DNA of 64,000 nt from an uncultured Pelagibacteraceae bacterium (GTDB lineage: Bacteria > Pseudomonadota > Alphaproteobacteria > Pelagibacterales > Pelagibacteraceae), in assembly GCA_902552755.1 (NCBI GenBank), contig CACDHV010000001.1, positions 62,001 to 126,000 on the forward strand. The letters are read 5' to 3'. The notes under the pieces were generated by a model that was given only the letters and a program-made list of their open reading frames with translations, was not told the DNA's origin and searched no databases. Positions 32,084-41,003 of the stretch are shown one piece after another; position 1 is the first letter of the stretch, and every line of letters begins with the position of its first letter. Made by a program: the position numbers and the translations under genes.

Positions 32084-34744
32084 ATGAAAAAATTTATATT
32101 TAATTTTAAATCAAATAAAATAAAAAAAATTAAACTACCAAAAAATATTCTTGGTGGCAAAGGTGCAAATCTTTCTGAGATGGGAAGAATGGGGCTACCC
32201 GTACCACCTGGTTTTACAATATCTACAGAGGTATGTGACTTGTTTTATAAGAATAAAAAAAAATTAAATAAAAAAATACTTAATGAAATAAGTAAAGAAT
32301 TAAAATTTATTGAAAAAGACTCAGGAAAGAAATTTGGAGATATAAAAAATCCCCTTTTAGTTTCTGTAAGATCTGGGGCTAGGGTTTCCATGCCTGGTAT
32401 GATGGATACAATTTTAAATCTAGGTCTTAATGATAATACGGTAATAGCACTTGCAAAAAAAACTTCAAACTTAAGATTCGCAAATGATAGTTATAGGCGT
32501 TTTATTCAAATGTATTCTAATGTTGTATTAGGAATCGAAGGTTATCACTTTGAGGATATAATTGAGAACTATAAATTAACAAAAGGGGTGTTACTAGACA
32601 CAGAATTAGATGAGCATGACTGGGAAGCTTTAATAAAAGATTTTAAAAATATCGTAAAGGAAAAAACAAAAAAAGATTTTCCTCAAAATGTCGAGGAACA
32701 ACTGGTGGGAGCTATAAGTGCTGTTTTTTTATCTTGGGAAAGTCATAGAGCAAAAGTCTATAGAAAATTAAATCAAATACCATCTAATTGGGGTACAGCA
32801 GTTAATGTACAATCAATGGTTTTTGGAAATATGGGAAATGACTGTGCAACTGGTGTAGTTTTTACTAGAAATCCATCAGATGGAGACAAAAATATTTACG
32901 GAGAATATTTAATAAATGCGCAAGGAGAGGATGTTGTTGCTGGAACCAGAACACCACAACATATAACAAAGAAAGCTAGAGTTGAGTCAGAAGAAACTCT
33001 TAAGTCAATGGAAGAGGCAATGCCATCGACATACAAACAACTAAAAAATATTCTTAATAAGTTAGAAAAACATTACAAAGATATGCAGGATGTGGAGTTT
33101 ACTGTTGAAAATAAAAAACTTTGGATGCTTCAAACCCGCTCTGGAAAACGAACAGCCAAGTCTGCTGTTAAAATAGCTGTAGATATGGTTAAAGAAAAAT
33201 TGATTACTAAAAAAGATGCAATATTACGAATAGAACCGAGTTCTTTGGATACTTTGCTTCATCCAACTTTAGATGAGAGAGCAAACTTAGAGGTAATTGG
33301 TTCAGGCTTACCTGCATCACCAGGTGCTGCAAGTGGAAAAGTTGTTTTCACATCTGAAGAGGCTGAAAGATTAAACAGTATGATGCAAAGTACAATATTA
33401 GTTCGTGTAGAAACTTCACCAGAAGATATACATGGTATGCACGCAGCAAAAGGAATACTTACCTCAAGAGGAGGTATGACAAGTCATGCTGCAGTAGTTG
33501 CTAGAGGGATGGGACGACCATGTGTTTCTGGATCTAGTGAAATAGAAATTGATTATGAAAATAAATTATTCAAAACAAACAATAAAGTAATTAAAGAGGG
33601 TGAAATAATTACAATTGATGGTTCAACAGGCAGAATAATTATTGGTGAGGTAAAAACAGTTAAACCAGAGATATCAGGTGATTTTTCAAAAATAATGAGT
33701 TGGTCTGATGATTTTAGAAAACTAAAAATTAGAACTAATTCTGAGACGCCATTGGATAGCAAAACTGCTAGAGAATTTGGTGCAGAGGGTATTGGTTTGT
33801 GTAGAACTGAACATATGTTTTTTGACGAGGAAAGAATTTTATCAGTAAGAGAAATGATACTATCAAAAACAATTGAAGATCGATCTAATGCACTCAAAAA
33901 GTTATTACCACATCAAAAAAAAGATTTTATTGAAATATTTAAGATAATGAAAGGTTTACCTGTAACAGTAAGGTTACTTGACCCACCTCTTCATGAATTT
34001 TTGCCAAAAAGTAATAATGAAATTAATGATGTTGCAGTTTCACTAAATATTCCTGTTAAAGAACTTGAAGTAAGAATTTCAGAACTTCATGAACAAAATC
34101 CTATGCTGGGTCATAGAGGTTGTAGATTAGCAATTTCATTCCCTGAAATTTATGAGATGCAGTGTACTGCAATTTTTGAGGCTTTAGTGGAATGTAAAAA
34201 ACAAAAAATTCAATCAACAATGCCTGAAATCATGATACCTTTAGTTTCAACAGAAGCAGAAATAAAAATCATGAAAGATTTAGTCATTAGGGTTGCAAAA
34301 AAAGTTCAAGATGCAAATAAAATTAAAATCGATTTTTTAGTTGGAACAATGATTGAATTGCCAAGAGCAGCAATAAAGGCAAAAGATATCGCTCAACATG
34401 CTGAATTTTTTAGTTTTGGAACTAATGATTTAACTCAAACTACATTTGGAATTAGTAGAGATGATAGTGGTAAATTCCTTAATGATTATATTGAGAACAA
34501 AATTTTTGACATTGATCCTTTTGTATCAATTGATGATGGAGTTGGAGACTTAATAAAAATTGCTGCTGATAAAGGAAGAAAACAAAACAAAAAAATTAAA
34601 CTTGGAATCTGTGGCGAGCATGGTGGAGATCCCAAAAGTATAGAATTCTGTGCAAATACTGGATTAGATTATGTATCCTGTTCGCCTTATAGAGTTCCAG
34701 TGGCAAGATTAGCGGCAGCCCAAGCACAATTAAAAAAAAATTAA
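32084..34744 (+). CDS. ppdK: Pyruvate, phosphate dikinase
   Basis: GGKGANLSEMGRMGLPVPPGFTIS; GGMTSHAAVVARGMGRPCV; GICGEHGGDPKSIEFC. Confidence 0.98.
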   Translation: MKKFIFNFKSNKIKKIKLPKNILGGKGANLSEMGRMGLPVPPGFTISTEVCDLFYKNKKKLNKKILNEISKELKFIEKDSGKKFGDIKNPLLVSVRSGARVSMPGMMDTILNLGLNDNTVIALAKKTSNLRFANDSYRRFIQMYSNVVLGIEGYHFEDIIENYKLTKGVLLDTELDEHDWEALIKDFKNIVKEKTKKDFPQNVEEQLVGAISAVFLSWESHRAKVYRKLNQIPSNWGTAVNVQSMVFGNMGNDCATGVVFTRNPSDGDKNIYGEYLINAQGEDVVAGTRTPQHITKKARVESEETLKSMEEAMPSTYKQLKNILNKLEKHYKDMQDVEFTVENKKLWMLQTRSGKRTAKSAVKIAVDMVKEKLITKKDAILRIEPSSLDTLLHPTLDERANLEVIGSGLPASPGAASGKVVFTSEEAERLNSMMQSTILVRVETSPEDIHGMHAAKGILTSRGGMTSHAAVVARGMGRPCVSGSSEIEIDYENKLFKTNNKVIKEGEIITIDGSTGRIIIGEVKTVKPEISGDFSKIMSWSDDFRKLKIRTNSETPLDSKTAREFGAEGIGLCRTEHMFFDEERILSVREMILSKTIEDRSNALKKLLPHQKKDFIEIFKIMKGLPVTVRLLDPPLHEFLPKSNNEINDVAVSLNIPVKELEVRISELHEQNPMLGHRGCRLAISFPEIYEMQCTAIFEALVECKKQKIQSTMPEIMIPLVSTEAEIKIMKDLVIRVAKKVQDANKIKIDFLVGTMIELPRAAIKAKDIAQHAEFFSFGTNDLTQTTFGISRDDSGKFLNDYIENKIFDIDPFVSIDDGVGDLIKIAADKGRKQNKKIKLGICGEHGGDPKSIEFCANTGLDYVSCSPYRVPVARLAAAQAQLKKN

Positions 34745-35577
34745 ATTTCTAGTTTTAAATCTAAAGCTTGAACACTATGCGTTAACTCACCCACTGATAT
34801 TCTATCGACGTTTGTTGAGGCTAAATTTTTTACGTTTCGTAATGTTACACCTCCAGAGGCTTCAGTCTCATATTTTCCATTTGCATATTTAACTGCTAAT
34901 CTTAGATTTTTTGGACTCATGTTATCAAATAGAACTGTATTAAAATTTAGTCCATTAATTTTCTTAAATTGTCTCAAAGTATCAACTTCTACAGTAATTT
35001 TTCGTGCTTTTTTAGCTTTAACTGCTTTTTTTACAATTTCTTCAAATTTCTGAGTAGAGGCAAGATGATTATCTTTTATTAAAAATTCATCACTCAAATT
35101 AAATCTATGATTAGTTCCGCCCCCTAATTTCACAGCATATTTTTGAATAACTCTTAAATTAGGAATTGTTTTCCTTGTACAACAAATTTTCGTTTTCTTA
35201 CCTACTTTTTTCACAAATTTATTAGTTTTAGTAGCAATGCCTGAGATGTGAGAAAGAAAATTTAGAGCAACTCTTTCTCCAATTAATATATTTTTAATTT
35301 TACCTTCAATTACAGCAATTAAAGAGCCTTTATTAATTTTTGATCCTTCCTTTTTTTTTTTATGAAATTTAATGTTTCTGTCTAATAAATTAAATGTTTG
35401 TTTAGCAAAATCTAATCCTCCTATAATACCTTTTTCATTACTTATTAGGTTAACTTTTGAAATTGAATTATTATTTAATAGATTTGTTGTAATATCTCCT
35501 GAAGGATATAGATCTTCATTAAGAGCTAACTTACAGGTTGATCGGATAAAATTTCTACTTAATTGAATTTTTGGCAC
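34741..35577 (-). CDS. nadC: Nicotinate-nucleotide pyrophosphorylase
   Basis: CTRKTIPNLRVIQKYAVKLGGGTNHRFNLSDEFLIKDNH. Confidence 0.97.
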   Translation of the reverse strand: MPKIQLSRNFIRSTCKLALNEDLYPSGDITTNLLNNNSISKVNLISNEKGIIGGLDFAKQTFNLLDRNIKFHKKKKEGSKINKGSLIAVIEGKIKNILIGERVALNFLSHISGIATKTNKFVKKVGKKTKICCTRKTIPNLRVIQKYAVKLGGGTNHRFNLSDEFLIKDNHLASTQKFEEIVKKAVKAKKARKITVEVDTLRQFKKINGLNFNTVLFDNMSPKNLRLAVKYANGKYETEASGGVTLRNVKNLASTNVDRISVGELTHSVQALDLKLEI

Positions 35578-35582
35578 AGAAT

Positions 35583-36572
35583 TTATCTGCCTATTTCAGC
35601 CATTCTCTCTACTGATTTCCTAGCCTTCTCAATTGTTTCATGGTCCATTATTAATTCGTTCGTTTCATTTTCTAGACAATCAAGTATTTTTGGCAGTGTA
35701 ATTCTTTTCATGTGAGGACATAAGTTACAAGGTCTAATAAATTCTACATTAGGATTATCAATTTGAACATTATCACTCATTGAGCATTCTGTAACCATCA
35801 TAACTTTTTCAGGCTGATTATCTTTTACATATTTAATCATTCCACTTGTTGAACCAGCAAAATCACTTGCTTTTATTACATCAGGAGGACATTCAGGATG
35901 AGCAATAATTTTAATTCCAGGATTATTTTTTCTTATTTCGTTAATCTCTTCATCATTAAATTGTTCATGAACCTCACATGTCCCTTTCCATGAAATAATT
36001 TCTACATCAGTTTGAGAAGCAACATATTTTGCTAAATAATCGTCTGGTAAGAAAATAACCTTTTTTACACCTAAAGAGTTTACAATTTTTACAGCATTTG
36101 CAGATGTACAACAAACGTCAGTTTCAGCCTTAACATCTGCGGAAGTATTAACGTATGAAACCACAGGAACACCAGGATATTGTTTTTTTAAGTTTCTTAC
36201 ATCTGCACCAGTTATAGATGAGGATAAAGAGCAACCAGCTTTCATATCTGGCAGTAAAACTTTTTTATCTGGACTCATTAATTTGGCTGTCTCTGCCATG
36301 AAATGCACTCCACACATCACAATTATATCAGCCTCTGTTTTTGCCGCCTCTATTGCTAATGCTAAAGAGTCTGCTGAGAAATCAGATATGCCATGATATA
36401 TTTCAGGTGTTTGGTAATTATGAGCAAGAATTACTGCATTCTTCTCTTTTTTAAGTTTATTTATTTTATAAATATAAGGTGCATGAGTGGCCCACTCTAT
36501 TTCAGGAATTGACTTAGAAACCTTTTGATAAATAGGGTCAGTTGCAATTTTAACCTGAGATGTGAATTCCAT
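35583..36572 (-). CDS. nadA: Quinolinate synthase
   Basis: AHNYQTPEIY; CGVHFMAETAKLMSP; CSLSSSITG; conserved Cys for Fe-S cluster. Confidence 0.97.
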   Translation of the reverse strand: MEFTSQVKIATDPIYQKVSKSIPEIEWATHAPYIYKINKLKKEKNAVILAHNYQTPEIYHGISDFSADSLALAIEAAKTEADIIVMCGVHFMAETAKLMSPDKKVLLPDMKAGCSLSSSITGADVRNLKKQYPGVPVVSYVNTSADVKAETDVCCTSANAVKIVNSLGVKKVIFLPDDYLAKYVASQTDVEIISWKGTCEVHEQFNDEEINEIRKNNPGIKIIAHPECPPDVIKASDFAGSTSGMIKYVKDNQPEKVMMVTECSMSDNVQIDNPNVEFIRPCNLCPHMKRITLPKILDCLENETNELIMDHETIEKARKSVERMAEIGR

Positions 36573-36630
36573 AATAAAAACTTATCAACTTGAAATAGGA
36601 TTGTCATTCATTTAATCTGCCGCATGTTTA

Positions 36631-36716
36631 GCGGCCATGCTGGAATTGGTAGACAGGCACGGTTGAGGGCCGTGTGGGCATAGCCCGTGAGAGTTCGACT
36701 CTCTCTGGCCGCACCA
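36631..36716 (+). tRNA. tRNA-Leu (anticodon GAG), CCA encoded
   Basis: GCGGCCA...TGGCCGC acceptor, anticodon arm CACGG-TTGAGGG-CCGTG, long variable arm, GTTCGACTC T-arm, ACCA end. Confidence 0.95.
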
Positions 36717-36718
36717 TA

Positions 36719-37651
36719 TTACAATACCAATTCGTTGCTTTTAATTGAGACATTCCAATGATTTAGGTCAAATTCTTCATTTTTCCTTACAATTCTTAAA
36801 AAGAATTCGATACTTTTTTTTAAAGTGTCTTTTTTTTCTTTATTATTGCTTATTATAATTTTTTTTTTTAATTTTGGTTTTTTAAATAATCCTTTTTTAT
36901 CAAAATTTTTTGAGGGTCCTCTAATTAAAATTTGATTATCTATTTGCTCAATAATTCCATTCTCAAACATAAATAAAAAACATCTTCTCAATGACGAGTA
37001 GTAGGTTGTGAATATATCGATAATCCCATCATTCATTAATTTAATTTTTACATGTGATGTATCAAAACTATTACCAATTTTTGAATGGTTAAGAAGTGTA
37101 GGTTTCTCAATTTTTTTAATTTTAAAATAATAGTTTATAATATCAACAAGATGTATCGAGACTATTTCATGAATACCAAGTGGGGTATTTTTTTTTTTAC
37201 TTCTCCAAGAATTTTTATAATCTTTTTTCAATGCCAATCCATGAGATGAAACGATAGATCCATATAAAAGATTTCCAAGATTATAATTTTTTTTATTTTT
37301 AAGAATGTCACAAATTTTTAAAAATCTAAAATTATAATTAAAATAAATTTTTCTTGAATTTATCCTTTTAAGTTCAATTAAGTCTTTTTTACTGTTTACA
37401 GGCGGTTTTTCACAAAATATATATTTATTCATACTACTTAATATTTTCAGATAAGATAAATGAGTATGATTTGGAGAAGTAATAAATAAAACATTACAAT
37501 TTGATAAATTGTAAAAATTTTTTATTTCAAGTTTTTTATTTTTTAAAGGTTTATAAATATAAAAATTATATTTTTTTTCTTTTAAAATTTTTTGAATTCT
37601 TTTTGACTGATTTCCGTTTCCTATTATTCCAATTTTTATACTGCTATACAT
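36719..37651 (-). CDS. Gfo/Idh/MocA-like NAD(P)-dependent oxidoreductase
   Basis: N-terminal KIGIIGNGNQSKRIQKIL Rossmann motif; FCEKPPVNSKKDL EKP motif. Confidence 0.85.
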   Translation of the reverse strand: MYSSIKIGIIGNGNQSKRIQKILKEKKYNFYIYKPLKNKKLEIKNFYNLSNCNVLFITSPNHTHLSYLKILSSMNKYIFCEKPPVNSKKDLIELKRINSRKIYFNYNFRFLKICDILKNKKNYNLGNLLYGSIVSSHGLALKKDYKNSWRSKKKNTPLGIHEIVSIHLVDIINYYFKIKKIEKPTLLNHSKIGNSFDTSHVKIKLMNDGIIDIFTTYYSSLRRCFLFMFENGIIEQIDNQILIRGPSKNFDKKGLFKKPKLKKKIIISNNKEKKDTLKKSIEFFLRIVRKNEEFDLNHWNVSIKSNELVL

Positions 37652-38802
37652 CTATTGCATGGTTCAACATCTGATCTTTGTTGATTTATATGGGATTCTC
37701 TTATTTTATTATAATATTCAGAATTCCATATATCTTTTACACTTTTTTCTTTAGCATTCCATTTTGATAAATATGATTTATAGTCATAATCGCAAGGATT
37801 TACTTTTCCATCCCACCAAATAAATATTCTTCTAAATAGCTCAGAACAAGGATCTTTAATCTCATTTATTTCGTTATCGTAAGCACTTTGCCAGGGATTA
37901 TAATTTACCAAGGTTACTTGATCACAGAAGGTTTTATAAAATTTTGAAATTGCTTCAATATCTTGGTCTTTATTAATTTTTACACCTGATACTCTTACTT
38001 GCACTTTTGAGTCTTTATAATCTTTTTCTTTAATAGTCCTAAAAAGTTCTAAGTTAGATATTACTTTTTCAAATTTTGCATTAACTCTTATTTTTTCATA
38101 ATTTTCTTTATTATATTCATCTATCGAAAATACAATAGTTTGCAAATCACTTGATAGCAAAGAGTGAATTTTTTTCTCATTAAGTAACGTTGCGTTAGTA
38201 TTTATTTTCAAAGCTAAAAATTTTCCATAACTATATTTTAACATTTCATCGAGAATTGGTGATAAAGTTGGTTCTCCACGAGACGCAAAAGTTACAGCTT
38301 CAATTTTCCCCTCAATTTCGTCAACTATCTTTCTAAATAGATCAATATTCATATAGCCCATGTGTCCTGAGGACTTAACAGAAAATGATTTATCAGACTG
38401 ATAACACATTACACACCTTAGATTACATATTGATGTAGGTTCTATTTGAATGCAAGGCGGATACTCATCTAAATATTTTAGTTCAGGATACTTATTATAC
38501 TTGTATCTATAAATTAGATATCTTAGTAGTTTGTCTTGATCTATATTTTCAAATTCTAAGACTTCTTGTTTAGTCAAAATAAAATCTTCTTTATCTAAGG
38601 ATGTATTATTAAATAATTTTTTATAACTATTTTTAATTTTATTGAGAATTAATCTTTGACTATCAGACAAGTTAACAGTTTTTATTTTTTCTATTTTTTC
38701 AGAAACGCCAATAAAATCTTTTGCATCTTTAAATTGGTAATAATTTTCATTTTTAAACCCCTTTTTACGTATTTTTGGGTTTTCGGTTATTATATTGCTC
38801 AT
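37636..38802 (-). CDS. Radical SAM protein with SPASM-like C-terminus
   Basis: CNLRCVMC CxxxCxxC motif; C-terminal PCSELFRRIFIWWDGKVNPCDYDYK and PCNRC cysteines. Confidence 0.9.
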   Translation of the reverse strand: MSNIITENPKIRKKGFKNENYYQFKDAKDFIGVSEKIEKIKTVNLSDSQRLILNKIKNSYKKLFNNTSLDKEDFILTKQEVLEFENIDQDKLLRYLIYRYKYNKYPELKYLDEYPPCIQIEPTSICNLRCVMCYQSDKSFSVKSSGHMGYMNIDLFRKIVDEIEGKIEAVTFASRGEPTLSPILDEMLKYSYGKFLALKINTNATLLNEKKIHSLLSSDLQTIVFSIDEYNKENYEKIRVNAKFEKVISNLELFRTIKEKDYKDSKVQVRVSGVKINKDQDIEAISKFYKTFCDQVTLVNYNPWQSAYDNEINEIKDPCSELFRRIFIWWDGKVNPCDYDYKSYLSKWNAKEKSVKDIWNSEYYNKIRESHINQQRSDVEPCNRCIAV

Positions 38803-38887
38803 ATTAAATTATAATAGAACTTATAATATATTCAGCATATTTTATCTAGAGAGATATTTAATTTGAATTGTCCAAAAAATTTTTAGG

Positions 38888-38908
38888 TTAAAGGGGCGTT
38901 CTGTTGCC
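38888..38908 (-). repeat. Displaced copy of tmRNA 3' end (att-like direct repeat, distal)
   Basis: TTAAAGGGGCGTTCTGTTGCC identical to 39750-39770. Confidence 0.85.
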
Positions 38909-39049
38909 CGGCATTAGATTAGAAAGTAGCATATTTGCTTACTTATTAAAACTACTTCGTTGTAAACTTCGTTGCCATAATGACTTGTTTTCTTTTTAGT
39001 TGCTTTTTTTGATATAACGCTTCGTTGTAAAATCTTATATATTTATCTT

Positions 39050-39674
39050 ATGAAAAAATTATCACTTCATTTTTTTTTATTATTGCTGTGGTGTAACATT
39101 GGATTTTCAAATGATATCAAAGAATTTGAGATAGATGGTATTAAAATATACGATAACATATATGATATTTTAACCGATGAAATTATTTCTGAAAATATTG
39201 AAAAATTAAAGATTCAAAACTCTACGGAGGTAATAAAGAATTTCCGTGGTTATTAATAAATCCAAATAAAATAATTGATCAATCAAAAGTGCTAAACAAC
39301 TACGATTTTATAAAAATCTACTATAAAAAAAAAATAATCAAATTCATCTTATTTCTGGAACCACTTATTTTGGAAATCTAGACATGAGACAATGTATAAA
39401 TAATTTAAATTCTTTTAAATTTAGGTTAGATAATATCTATAATTCACCACTGAAAAGAAATGAAACAGGTATAATCCCACACTCATCTACTAGATTAATT
39501 GGCGCGACTTTAAAATCTGTAAGTTACACATACCCTGATTTTGGAATAAGAATAATATGTTATGACTTTACAGAATATAAAAATTTTAGTGGTCCAAAAA
39601 ACCGCAGTATCAGATTTGAATTACAAGGATACACTCATGAATTAAGTTCATGGGTGAATAAAAATAATAATTAA
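39050..39674 (+). pseudogene. Frameshifted secreted-protein gene (signal peptide followed by degenerate reading frame)
   Basis: Frame 39050..39256 (signal peptide MKKLSLHFFLLLLWCNIGFS), then YGGNKEFPWLLINPNKIIDQSKVLNNYDFIKIYYKKK in the next frame, then NNQIHLISGTTYFGNLDMRQCINNL in a third. Two +1-nt corrections, at CAAAAC and the A10 tract, restore one continuous ORF. Confidence 0.7.
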
Positions 39675-39749
39675 TAGCAAGAATTAAATTATTCATAAGT
39701 TTCCAATTTGAAATTTAAAAGAGATAATAGAAACAAGTAGGAATATAGA

Positions 39750-39770
39750 TTAAAGGGGCGTTCTGTTGCC
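39750..39770 (-). repeat. att-like direct repeat, tmRNA-proximal copy
   Basis: TTAAAGGGGCGTTCTGTTGCC identical to 38888-38908; overlaps terminal hairpin of the tmRNA gene. Confidence 0.85.
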
Positions 39771-39779
39771 AGGTGCCCC
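39755..39779 (-). terminator. Terminal hairpin of tmRNA gene with GNRA-type loop
   Basis: Minus strand GGGGC-AC-CTG-GCAA-CAG-AAC-GCCCC-TTT. Confidence 0.6.
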
Positions 39780-39807
39780 AAACCCCGTAACTTAATTAGT
39801 AAACTAA

Positions 39808-39837
39808 TTAAGCTGCAAGTGCGTAACTTTCGTTAGC
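39808..39837 (-). other. tmRNA proteolysis tag reading frame ANESYALAA-stop
   Basis: GCT AAC GAA AGT TAC GCA CTT GCA GCT TAA, followed by CTTAATTAG-TTTA-CTAATTAAG hairpin. Confidence 0.88.
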
Positions 39838-40055
39838 ATTTATAAATTAGCCCATTACGGCGGAACAATACCGAACGAAAGAACAACTTTTAGACACCCG
39901 TCGATCCTAATTCACCCCCATAAGTTGAAAATGGTGGAGGTGGTGGGTACTGCCCCCACGTCCGTAATGGTTATTACGAAATTCGTTTATCGTCATAGTT
40001 GGAAAACCAACACTATTAATATAAAACCAATTACTAGAGATTCAATAATTTATTC

Positions 40056-41003
40056 ATGAAACTTAATAAAGAACAAATAAACGACATAAAAGAGCAACAA
40101 TCTCAGCAGAATGTAACTAAAAGAGTTACAGCTCCTGAATTAGAAAAATTATTATATGAAGCAATCCCAGCTTTAGACCATGGTTTTATAAGAGTTATTG
40201 ATTATATGGGTGATGATAGTTCTATTGTTCAGTCAGCAAGAGTTTCTTATGGCAAAGGAACTAAAAAGGTTTCGACAGATAGTGGATTGATAAAGTATTT
40301 AATGCGTCATTGGCATAGCACTCCATTTGAAATGTGTGAAATCAAATATCATGTAAAACTTCCTATATTTATTGCAAGACAGTGGATTAGACATCGTACA
40401 GCTAATGTTAATGAATACTCTGCAAGATATTCAATTTTAGACAAAGAATTTTATTTACCTGACCCACAAAATTTAGCAGCACAATCAATTGCGAATAGAC
40501 AAGGTAGAGGTGATGTGATTAAGGGAGAACAGGCAAAAGAAGTTTTAGAGCTTTTAAAAAATGATGCAGAAAGAACGTATGATAACTATGAAACTATGCT
40601 AAATCAAAAATTTGATGGTTCTACAATTAATGAAAATAAAAAAGGATTAGCTAGAGAGTTAGCGAGAATGAACCTAACTTTGAATACGTATACCCAGTGG
40701 TATTGGAAAACTGATCTTTTAAATTTAATGAATTTTTTAAGATTACGTGCAGATCATCATGCTCAATATGAAATTAGAGTATATGCAGACATAATGCTTG
40801 ATACATTAAAAAGATGGGTTCCAATAACATATGATGCCTTTATGGATTACAGAGTAGGCGGTACAGAGGTCTCCGCTAAAGGAAAATTAATTATACAAAA
40901 ATTATTGAAAGGTGAGGAAATAAATTTAGAACAATCTGGACTTTCAAAAAGAGAGTGGAATGAACTTATGGAAGCTTTTGAAATTACAGATAAGATTGTT
41001 TAA
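40056..41003 (+). CDS. thyX: FAD-dependent thymidylate synthase ThyX
   Basis: [19 protein letters not shown] ThyX motif. Confidence 0.96.
   Translation: MKLNKEQINDIKEQQSQQNVTKRVTAPELEKLLYEAIPALDHGFIRVIDYMGDDSSIVQSARVSYGKGTKKVSTDSGLIKYLMRHWHSTPFEMCEIKYHVKLPIFIARQWIRHRTANVNEYSARYSILDKEFYLPDPQNLAAQSIANRQGRGDVIKGEQAKEVLELLKNDAERTYDNYETMLNQKFDGSTINENKKGLARELARMNLTLNTYTQWYWKTDLLNLMNFLRLRADHHAQYEIRVYADIMLDTLKRWVPITYDAFMDYRVGGTEVSAKGKLIIQKLLKGEEINLEQSGLSKREWNELMEAFEITDKIV

Larger units (their letters stand above)
39755..40010 (-). ncRNA. ssrA: Transfer-messenger RNA, circularly permuted two-piece (alphaproteobacterial) form; outer ends approximate
   Basis: Minus strand reads ...CGGACGTGGGGGCAGTACCCACCACCTCCACCA - TTTTCAACTTAT - GGGGGTGAATTAGGATCGACGGG...GCTAACGAAAGTTACGCACTTGCAGCTTAA. 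Acceptor GGGGGTG pairs with CACCTCC and has a G3:U pair. Confidence 0.93.

Noticed and set aside
36573-36630. Integrase or transposase near tRNA-Leu
   Set aside because: No such ORF in the window, and no repeat of the tRNA-Leu 3' end was spotted downstream.
38888-38912. Second independent tmRNA gene
   Set aside because: Only the terminal 21-24 nt match; no acceptor or tag sequence nearby.
38880-40050. CRISPR array or toxin-antitoxin pair in the accessory gap
   Set aside because: No regularly spaced repeats; the two ORFs are better explained as fragments of one frameshifted secreted protein beside the tmRNA.
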